DNA of 42,639 nucleotides, taken from positions 1 through 42,639 of the forward strand of contig JAEUBA010000152.1 in assembly GCA_018257865.1 (NCBI GenBank), given 5' to 3'. This DNA is from Stereocaulon alpinum. Lineage: Eukaryota > Ascomycota > Lecanoromycetes > Lecanorales > Stereocaulaceae. A program made the position numbers and the translations under genes. A model generated the notes under the pieces. That model did no database searches and was not told the DNA's origin. It worked only from the letters and a program-made list of their open reading frames with translations. The stretch's first letter is position 1; each line of letters starts with the position of its first letter. Below are positions 33,889 to 42,639 of this stretch, piece by piece.

Positions 33889-36800
33889 GATAGTAATAAT
33901 TATAGTACCGTTAGTAAAGACGCTAAGGTTAGTAGAGAGGGGTTCGAAACTAAGCTCTTTAAGGTACGTTAATAGGGTGTTATACTAAATATAAGGCGAC
34001 TGCTTTAGGCCGTAGAGCGCCTTCTTTAGCTTATAGACTAGGCCTTCCTTACTATATAGAATAAAGCCTTCGGGCTATATAACGTAGATATCTTCTTCTA
34101 TATCCCTATAGAGGAAAGCGGTCTTAACGTCTATCTATTCTAGTTCTTAGTCCTAGGCGGCAGTAATTACGAAGATAGCTTTATAGCTTATTAGCTTAAC
34201 TACTAAGGCAAAAGTTTTATAATAATTAATACCTTCTTATTACTCGAAACTACGGACCACCTAGCGGGCTTTATAGCGAGTAATCTTACCGTTAGGGCTC
34301 TATTTAAGCTTATAGACCTATTTCCCTCTAAGGGGTTAGTAGTTAGTAGGCAGCTTAGTAAGCTTCTAGGTTTTATTCTAGGTAAGGGAGTTAACTTTAT
34401 CCTTTATTACCTACTACTATTTAGAACTCCGGTGATCGGTCTTAGCTTCTGCGTAGCTTTTCGGCTTATATAGTTTAGAGGCGTTAGCTTAGGATAACAG
34501 TGCTAATAGGTCTAGCCTAAGTTCTAGGTATTAATATTATACCGCTTCTTATACTGCTAGTAGCGTAGGCGGTAGCTGTAGTCGTTACCGACCTATTATT
34601 AATCGAGTTACTTAGGGGCTTATTCTTAGTTAAGACGCTTCTAGGGAAGTATCTTATATAGGGGTAGTAGCGAGTTTATCGCCTAACTTAGAGGAAGTTA
34701 GTATTAACTATTTAGAAGATATAATTAATAGCGGCGTTAGAGATTTCTAACGCTAGCGAATAGTGCTGAGGAAGTTATCGACTTTAGGGTTAATATAGCT
34801 CTTCTCCCCTAACGACGGCGCTGCTAACTTAGCGCGTTTCGGCTTTAGTTAAGTAAGTCTAGCAGCGTCTAGTCGCTACTAATTAGGGTTACTCTTACTA
34901 TTAGTAGGGACGTTGTCTAGCTATTTAACGTTATCGTATACCTAGATATAATTACTAGGTAGGAGTATATAATAGGCGTATTCGCCCTTATAGCCTATAA
35001 GTCTTATATAGAAAGCCTAATCCTTATACTTCTTCTAAGTTACTATAGGAGCCTGCTAATACTAGTAGAGGCCCTTCTATCCTACTACTTAGAGGTAGGA
35101 TAGTTGCGGAGGCTTACTAGTAGCAGCTTTATACGGGGTAATATCCCGCCCTATTATAGGCTAACGATTACGGAGGTAGTTAGCGGTAAGTATAAGCTCC
35201 CCCTAGAACTTTTCGGGGAGCTTACTATCTTTTAGTATTATATTAGTAATCTTCTGCAGGGTCTAACTAAGGCGTTCTAATTTACCGTTTATTTAAGGGG
35301 TACCTAGCACTATAGGTTCCTATATAATACCCTTAGATAGGCGGTACTTAAGTATAAAGTTATTATCGTACTCAGTGCCGCAGTCGCTTTATAACCGTAT
35401 AATAATACAGTCGTTATATTCTATTTAATTAGCGTATATACGGAAAGCGTCTAGCACTGATTTAGCGGACTTATTATAGAGTAGGAAGATAGCGGAGCGG
35501 AGGGTTTTATTATCTAGAAATATAACTAGGTATTAGTAGCTATTATAAGTCGGCTGGAATAGACCCTAGAGGTTACTATAAATTAGGTTATTCTGCTAGC
35601 GACTAGGCTTAATCGGCTTCGTATAGGGTAACCGCTTTATATTAGAAACTACGCAGAGCTCGTATAGTTCCCGCAGGGGCGGAGCGGTCAAATCTATTCC
35701 TTTAGAGACTTTAGTAAGCTTTAGAATACTCTAGCGCCTAATATACCCTAAGCGAGCGTACTATATCTTAAGCGTATCTTTATTAATTAGCTTAGACTTA
35801 GACTTTAGCTTATAATTAGAGGAGCTGGATTTAGTAGTTCCGCTAGGAGTTTCCGTAGCGGAATCTTCCGAATTAGAGTTATTAGAGTCTTAGGCGGAGT
35901 CTTAGTCGCTCATAATTTAATTAATACCTAGGGATTCCGAAGTATTAATAGCAGCTAGGTATAGGGGGGCTTCTTACTATATTTCGAGGATATATAGGCG
36001 GTTTAGATAGCGCTTAAATATAATACTATATTCGCTAACAGCGATACCGTTCGGTACGAATTTCAGGGGATATTATTAATCCTCTAGCTATCCTTAGGAG
36101 ATTAGATTATAGCCGCTTTAGGGTATATACTAAACGTTATCTAAAATCAGAGTTCTCTTAGTACCGTTAGCCATATATTTAAGGTGTATTATACCGAAAC
36201 CGGAGGTATAGCAGGTGCTATTTAGGCTACTAATAAGACGTCTAGGGGTAGGAAACGGGGTATAACTTTTAAAGATAGAGCGGTCCTACGTTATATATTA
36301 GGTGCATCCGCTGTCGAAGATCTAGAGGCAGGTAAGGGCGGTTTAGGCGGATAGCGCGTAGGCTTCTACTATTATAGTAGTAGACTTAGCGGCGGACTTA
36401 GCGGCAGACTTATAGTATAGGGTAGAGGATTTCTAGTATAGGGCGGTAGAGTTTATAATATAGCTGAACGCGAACCCTATATATCCGCTAGTAGGTTAGT
36501 CTTTACTAGAATTAGAGTTACTGCTACTACTACTACGGCCTCTACGCCTACTACGCCTACTTTATTTTCTGCGTCTACGTATATTACGTTTAGTGCTATT
36601 ATTACTCCCCTAGCTAGTCTAGTAGTCCCGCTTCTTCCGCTTAGGGTAGAGATCGTTATATTCTATCGCGTCGTAATAATCCTTCTTATAGTAGGTATAA
36701 TATTTCACAGTATAATTAATAACGCGAGAGTTACCTATATAGGCTCCTATCTAAATACGATATTTAGTATTACCGCTAGCGACTAGCGCCTATATACTTT

Positions 36801-37863
36801 ATAGGGTATATTAGTTCGGTAGAGCTACCAACGCCTAAGTTATAGAAGAGACGGTAGAATTATTAGTAGAGTTAAGAAAACGAGTGATAGCGTAGTCTAG
36901 GCTAAATTTCGCTATACTTTCGTTATTAAAAGCGTTATAGTTCTAACTATACGTCTTAATATAGGAGCTATAGGTTAGGAGTAGTCCGGAGTAAAAGCGA
37001 TAGATCTTATAGTTTTTATTAAGGACTAGTTTTATTAATAGGTTCCGAAGTTCCCGTAGAATCCCCTAAAACTTATTAGTATACGCCTAAGTATTATTAT
37101 TATAAGTTATAACGCTAAGGGTTTTAAGCTTTCGGAAGGTAGAATTAAGAATTCCGGAGCCCTTTAGTATATATTCTTTTAGCTTATCCTAGGCGGCTTT
37201 TAGGGTCGTATAGTCTTTAATTTTATTATAAGGATTAAGTTCGCAGCGGCTTTTTAGTATTATTAGGATCCTTAAAGTTACCTATATCTATTATTCTTTA
37301 CCTATTTCAGGCTTAGTGTGTTTGGTATTAATATAGATATAGAGATCTACTAGTTAAAGGAAGTCCTTTATATAGAGGCGCTATTATAAATAGTTCCTAG
37401 GCCCTTAGAGTATCTTAATACGCTTAAGGGAGCTTATTAAGACGGAAAAGTTATCAGCTATTATTAGTTTCGGATTCGAAATCTAACTGCGATTACTCGA
37501 TAATTATTAAGAGTCTTGCGTCGACTATAGGGCTTATAAGATATCCGAATAGGGAGCTGAAGTTAGGCTTAATAATAGACTTTAGGGTAGATTAACCTAA
37601 TATTATACTACTATTAGGTTTAGATAGAGGATAATACTCGCTTTAATCGCTATCGTCTAGTCTAGAAAGGTCTAAGTAGATTAATTTAACGGTATATAGG
37701 AAGTTACGGAAGGCGCGGTATTTAAGCTTATAAGTAATTCGCTACTATCTATAGCGTTAAGAGCGTTTAATATCGCTGCGACGAATAAAGAAGGATAGAT
37801 ATAGGGTAGTATAGGACTTATATTTAAAGTTCTATACTAGTCTCGCCCGTCCTTTTATATACT

Positions 37864-38108
37864 ACCCTAGTTAGACTTTAGGGACTTTATATAATTACCC
37901 TAGTTAGACTTTAGGGGCTTTATTTAATTACCTCTCCCCTAGTTAGACTTTAGGGGTGTTAGTTAATTACCCTAGTTAGACTTCAGGGTCTTAGTTTAAT
38001 TACCTTAGTTAGACTTTAAGAATTTAGTTTAATTACCTTAGTAGGACTTTAAGGACTTTATATAATTACCTCTCCCCTAGTTAGACTTTAGGGGTAATAT
38101 TTAATTAC
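37864..38108 (-). repeat. Tandem repeat in the leader/gag part of element D
   Basis: Seven copies of a 33-39 bp unit with core CTAGTTAGACTTTAGGG and TTTAATTACC start near 37866, 37898, 37937, 37971, 38004, 38038 and 38077. The longer units carry an extra TCTCCC. It lies about 670 bp inside the 5' LTR of D. Confidence 0.8.
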
Positions 38109-38762
38109 CTTTCGCTCGATTAAGACGAAATAACGGAGGTCTTATTTATATATAGTAGGCCTAACTAGGATCTAGGAGGTTAAGAAACCTCCTAGATTAC
38201 TCTATATATAGAGTTTTTATAGATAGCGTTCGGTAGCTAGAGTCTTAAGCTGAATAGGGGTTTAGATTTCCCGTAAGTTAGCTTATTTGCCTATATCGTA
38301 ATAATATAATTAGTAAGAGTTAAGGAGGTTAGGATTTCTAGCTACCGGAAACTTTAATAAGCTAACGACGTATATACGTCCTAACCTAATATCTTAATAA
38401 GCGTTCTATAGGCGGAATTAGCACCAGCTAAATAGAGTATAGTAGCGGATTATTTTATTATTTCTACGCGAGTAGACGTTACTTAGCTTAGGAGCTTAGA
38501 TTAAGCTAGCTTACTAGTAACTTACTAGTAACCTTACTAGTATCCTAGTCTTCCTAAACGAAGTTTTCTGCTGCTAAGCTACCCCTAACTAACTATTATA
38601 CGCCCCTAAGTAGTGCTTAGTATACGGAGGTTAGTATCTATAGAGAGACCGTCTTGCGAGCGAAGGTCCTATAGGATAGCGCGATAATCCCTAGACTAAC
38701 TAAGTAATAGAAGGCTTATAGCGAGGCTTATAGGAGGTCTTTAGTACTAATACCCTACGTCC

Positions 38763-38774
38763 GGGCTTATAACC
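38763..38774 (-). other. Primer-binding site of element D
   Basis: GGTTATAAGCCC on minus abuts the 5' LTR. It is the same site as in family A/B although the LTRs differ. Complementary, with one TG to TA change, to the initiator tRNA-Met anticodon arm (GGGCTCATAACC). Confidence 0.65.
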
Positions 38775-38948
38775 TATTAAAATATAGGGTAGAATACTTA
38801 CTTAATTAGGTATCTAAGTGCTACACGCGCGATCTATATACAGTGGTGCTAACTTAGTATACTAAGATACTAAGGCTTAGTTATTATACTAAGACTTAGT
38901 TAGTATACTAAGGATTAGTTATCCTTAGCACGCAGGCCACTTTTAATA
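38775..38948 (-). repeat. 5' LTR of element D
   Basis: 174 bp, TATTAAAATATAGGG to CCACTTTTAATA, aligned without gaps to the left LTR. The two differ mainly at CA/TA and TG/TA positions, in both directions (for example CAGTGGTGCT here against CAGTAGTACT on the left). Confidence 0.88.
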
Positions 38949-39464
38949 ATATATCTAAGTTAAAGTTAATAGAATTCTAATTCCTATTATACGCCTCCCC
39001 TAAAGCGGAGGTCTATTAGTATTTAGCTAGGGGTTCTTTACCCCTATAGAAGCGGGGCAGTTTCTCCTATATATAGATATCGATAGCGTAGATAATAGCG
39101 CGCTGTTTTAGTAACTATAAGTAAAAGATATAACTATCCCCTTTATATCCTAAGAGGAAATAGGGGTCGCTTTTATCTATAAATTTCTTTTAGAGATAGT
39201 TTCGTACTTATATTTTAGAGCTAAGGGTTCTTAGGTACCTAAGATAGGGCTTACGCTTATAGAAGGCCTTATATAGGGTCTTTCTAAGCTTTATAACTAA
39301 GCTTTAGATAGTAAGGTAATTAGCTATTTTTATAATTTCTAGCTAAAAAGACTTATTAAGTTTAGAGCCTAATAGTAGAGGGTAAGTATATTTAATAAAG
39401 ACTTATCTAAAATATTTAGTAATCCTATTTTATTCTAGGTTTCTAAGTACTATAGGCTTATAAA

Positions 39465-39790
39465 CGGCAACAAAAACCCCAAAGACAAAGAAGCCTAAGC
39501 GCAAGTGGAAGCCAAAGGCGGCGGAGCTGCCGGAGTGTTGCAGGGCCTATTAGGGCAACGGAGATCATCGTTACCGGTGTTATAGAGCCTGGCGGCGAGG
39601 TCGGACAGGCGGAGTAGAACGATAAGTAAGCTGATAAGCGAAAGTTTTTGGCCAGAAGGGGCGACTCTAGAAAGGTTTCTTTCGCGTCTAGAGGGCCTTC
39701 AACCCCCCTAGATTTCCTAATAATGTAAGAGAACACCCTCATTAGTATATATAGATACTAGAATAGGCGTATAAATCAATCAATCAATCA
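39465..39790 (+). mobile_element. 326-bp LINE 3' fragment that escaped RIP
   Basis: A 5'-truncated copy of the same LINE as at 22969-24655, flanked by a 13-bp duplication ATAGGCTTATAAA (39452-39464 and 39791-39803) and ending in TCAATCAATCAAT. Unlike everything around it, it keeps normal CA and TG. Aligned to the larger LINE copy, most differences are CA here against TA there, or TG against TA. The only minus-strand frame of 94 codons in this block (39458-39742) is the antisense of this fragment and not a gene. Confidence 0.88.
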
Positions 39791-42639
39791 ATAGGCTTAT
39801 AAATAATCCCTTTAAAGTTAAGGTATTCTTAAAAGGTTCCTTTAATATATTCGCCCCTATTATCTATATATAGGCGTTAGATTAGGCGCCCTATTCGCTT
39901 ATACTTATACTAAAACCGTTAGAATAGATCCCTAAGCTCCGATTTATATTTTATATAATAGACTTTAGAGTAGTAGGTAAAGTTATCTTTAAAGATAACT
40001 ACCTATTTACTACTATTAAAGCTAATAGGCTTAATAGGTCCTATAATATTACTATAAATAAATTCTATTAAGTATATTCTAAGTTTAATAAAGTCCTTAT
40101 ATAGGGTAGACTAATAGCAGCTTAGAATATAATATTTATAGATTAATTTATTTAAGAATTTCTTTAAGAAGTCTACTTTAGTAGCTATATTAGGTAGCTA
40201 ATCTATATTTTATTAACCTATATAATCTATATAAGCGTACTAGAGCTAGCAGATAGCGTCTAGAGGTACGCTATATATATTTAATATAAGTTATTACCCT
40301 TAGGGAAGTTCTAATATATAGAGGCTAAATTATTATTTAGCGATTATATTACTAAGCTTAGGGTATAAGATTATATAGCCGTTTTTAGCGAATTTAATAT
40401 AGATTTTAATATCTATTAGCTAGAAGCCTAAGAGGAGGTTTACCCCTAGCTTAGGTATATAAAAGATATTATATAGTAGTATATTCTTCCTTAGGTATAG
40501 GATCTTTACCGTCCTATACTTAGTAGGCTTAAGCTATACCCTACTAATTCTAATAATTAGAGTACTAATAGCGGGCTTAAAGGTTATAAAGTTAAAGCGC
40601 TAGTAGAATAAATATTATATATATCCTATATTAATAATAGTTAGGCCTAATAGATTAACTTCTAACGTCGTTACTACTATATATCTAATATTAATTATAG
40701 GGACCCTATTTATATTAGTACCTTAAATATTAAAGTCGCTATTAGCGGTAAGGGTCCTAAATATTAGCCCTTTAGTAGGGCTATTATTATATTTAAACTT
40801 CTATTTCTTAGACCTTTTATCCTTAGACTTAAACTTCTTAGGTTTTATTTTAGGGTAAAGCTACTAGTACTTTATAATTAGATAAGTATCCTTTCGCTTA
40901 AGCTTCTTATAATAAGGGTAGTATTTCTAAAGCTTATTATTCTTAAAGTTATAGTCTTTAGTAGACTTCCTACCTATAAATATTACTAGTTTAGAGTACT
41001 TATATTACGCTTAGATTTATTATTCTTTATTAGCGGTAACTAGGGAGACCTTATTAAAGTTAATTTTATTAGCGCTAAATAGGGCGTAGCTTTAAATATA
41101 AGCTATTTTAAAGATATTATAAGCTTTACTAAGTCCTAAAAGATAGAGGTAAATTAGATATAGTTTTAATAGGGCTACTTTAGTATTAAGCTCCTTAAGT
41201 TTAGTATTAACCTCTTAAAACTTCTAAGTATATTTAGCGATATCCTTAGAGGATTCTAAAGAGGTTAAATAAAGGTATTATACTAATTTAATATAAATAC
41301 TAGTCCCTTTAGGCTTAAAGTTTAAGGAGACTTTAGTTAGAATCTTATCCGCTATAATAAGATTCTTTATAATTTTCTAAGTATTAAACCTAAGTTAATT
41401 ATAAATTATAGTATAGGCTTTTACTTAGGTTTTAGTAGTAAAAGGCTTTAAGTTATTAAGTATAAGCTAATTATCTATCTCCTTAACCTACTAAGAGTAC
41501 CTAAAGTTAGACTCTAAGATAGAGATAGAGGTAAATAGGAAGCTCCTACTACTATTATAAGATTCTTTAGCTACTATAATACTACTACTACTATAAGACT
41601 CTTTAGCTACTATAATATAGGTATTTATATTTTAGAAGAGAGTTATAGGCTTTAAAGGTCTTTAAGTTAGCTAAGTCTTTTAGGGATAAGCGGTAGTAGT
41701 AGTTATTTCCTTATACTATTATTTTACTAAGGGACCTAAGGGAGCCTAAGATAGTATATATTTAGCTTAAAGGCTAAAGATATTAGAATTATTAGAAGGT
41801 TTTAGGGTTAATTTACTAGCTTTAGAATTAGAGTTATAAGGAGATAGTAACTATTCTAGGGGTATATAATTAATATTAATATAGTTAAGAGGTAACTTAT
41901 TAAATTAGATTAGGTCCTAAAGAAGGTACTAAAAGTACTTATATTTAGAGTAGTAGTATACTTAGGTAATAGTATTTATATACTAAATAGGGTTTAAATT
42001 AGTAGTAGATAGTATTAAGTTAAAAGATAAAGAAGATAATAAATTTCTAGCTATACTAATAGTAGATATCTTATAGATATCTCCTAAGGATTTTAACCTT
42101 AGTATTTTAGTAGCTAAGGTAATACTAGCCTCTAACTTATTAGGAAAGATAGTAGGGGATATTAGCCTTTAGTAATAGCTAAGGATACTAGCCTTTAACT
42201 TATTAGGAAAGAAAAGAATTAAGGGGTTAGGACTTAGCCTTTTTAGTAATTAATAATTAATTACTTTCTAAGCGTCTAAAAAGTCTTATTTTTAATATAA
42301 AATTTAATAATTCTACTTATATAGGTTAGTATTCTTACTATAGAAGCTAGATATTATTTTTAGGGGCTTAGCTTTAGAGTTTATAAATACCTACTAAGGT
42401 ATACTAGAAGGGATTACTTAGTAGTATTTATTAGTATACTTTTTAGTAGTAATAACTTTAGAAAGAATAGAATAGCTAGGAGTTCCTAGCCTCCTCTTTT
42501 TAGTTAATTATTATCGCTATAAGTTAATCTTATAGTATAAAGATTAAAGAGTTATTACCTTAGACTAAGTATTAGAGGTTTAGTATATATATATATAGCT
42601 TACGTTAGGGAGGATTTAGTAACTATTTAAGAGGAATAT

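Larger units (their letters stand above)
31938..38948 (-). mobile_element. Copia element D (second family), nested in element C
   Basis: A 7,011-bp element with 174-bp LTRs and perfect ATATA duplications (31933-31937 and 38949-38953). It is coded on minus. The RT box at 33877-33888 reads YIDDI, so both catalytic aspartates survive. An RNase H-end motif KYIDIKVYFI lies at about 33050-33090. The integrase/Gag half extends rightwards, with an Arg-rich stretch near 36530-36600. It is distinct in sequence from A/B/C, more GC-rich, and keeps more CG and some CA/TG. It has no long open frame. It is inserted in the integrase-side half of C, so it is younger than C. Confidence 0.9.
29529..42639 (-). 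mobile_element. Copia element C, interrupted, runs off the right edge
   Basis: Same family and orientation as A. The 3' LTR is at 29529-29660. The body is collinear with A: 29661-31937, then element D, then 38949-39464, a LINE fragment, and 39791-42639. By comparison with A, the window ends about 183 bp short of the element end, so its 5' LTR should lie just outside. The RT box at 31013-31024 (minus) reads YIDN as in A and B. RIP has removed almost all CA and TG. The preceding bases TATAT (29524-29528) are the expected target duplication, testable against the missing right end. Confidence 0.9.

Noticed and set aside
39458..39742. 94-codon minus-strand frame in the AT-rich block
   Set aside because: It is antisense to the unmutated LINE 3' fragment and exists only because that fragment escaped RIP.
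18700..42639. AT-rich block as a centromere or mitochondrial insertion
   Set aside because: The composition is fully explained by RIP of identifiable LTR and LINE elements; no satellite array or mitochondrial gene is seen.
1..42639. CRISPR array, bacterial operon, prophage or integron
   Set aside because: Spliced eukaryotic genes and RIP-mutated retroelements; no regularly spaced direct repeats with unique spacers and no prokaryotic genes.
1..42639. Giant Starship-type element or biosynthetic gene cluster
   Set aside because: No tyrosine-recombinase captain gene, polyketide or peptide synthetase, or tailoring enzymes; the island genes are housekeeping and surface proteins.

Overview
The window is fungal nuclear DNA, most likely from a filamentous ascomycete (Pezizomycotina). 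The evidence is genes with several 34-61 nt GT-AG introns, recognisable TAF1, TGS1 and WSC-domain proteins, and blocks of repeats carrying an extreme repeat-induced point mutation (RIP) signature: CA and TG are almost absent and TA is in excess. A Dothideomycete-like genome with AT-rich isochores is my best guess, but nothing here fixes the species.

Layout. (1) 1-7870 is an AT-rich, RIP-mutated block. It holds a minus-strand relic of a retrotransposon gag-like frame (about 1-1830), interrupted by a complete but dead Ty1/Copia element A (1836-7725, minus, 132-bp LTRs, TSD ATAAC). (2) About 7870-18690 is a normal-composition gene island. It carries a possible truncated gene at the left edge, then three spliced minus-strand genes: a WSC-domain cell-surface protein (9150-9795), TFIID subunit TAF1 (10533-14050) and the trimethylguanosine synthase TGS1 (14463-15418). 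Next come two adjacent MITE-like inverted-repeat elements (15673-16072), a possible broken gene (about 16250-17178, minus) and a two-exon gene for a small secreted protein (17236-17822, plus). (3) 18700-42639 is a second AT-rich block of nested retroelements: an LTR remnant (18700-18825), a Tad-like LINE ORF1 relic, Copia element B (20232-27876, plus) with a 1.69-kb Tad-type LINE inside it, and Copia element C (29529 to beyond the right edge, minus). C contains a different 7.0-kb Copia element D (31938-38948) and a 326-bp LINE 3' fragment that escaped RIP.

How the parts relate. TAF1 (basal transcription) and TGS1 (snRNA/snoRNA cap hypermethylation) are conserved nuclear housekeeping genes; the WSC and small secreted proteins are surface or secreted products. 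The secreted gene lies within 0.9 kb of the RIP-mutated block, the compartment where many plant-associated fungi keep effector genes. Copia elements A, B and C belong to one family, D to a second. Both families have a primer-binding site that, allowing for one RIP change, matches the anticodon arm of initiator tRNA-Met. Nesting gives an order of events: C before D and before the short LINE fragment; B before its LINE; the 18.7-20.2 kb relics before B.

All spliced models were assembled by hand from frame continuity, splice-site consensus and family motifs; exon lengths sum to multiples of three in each case. No database search was possible.
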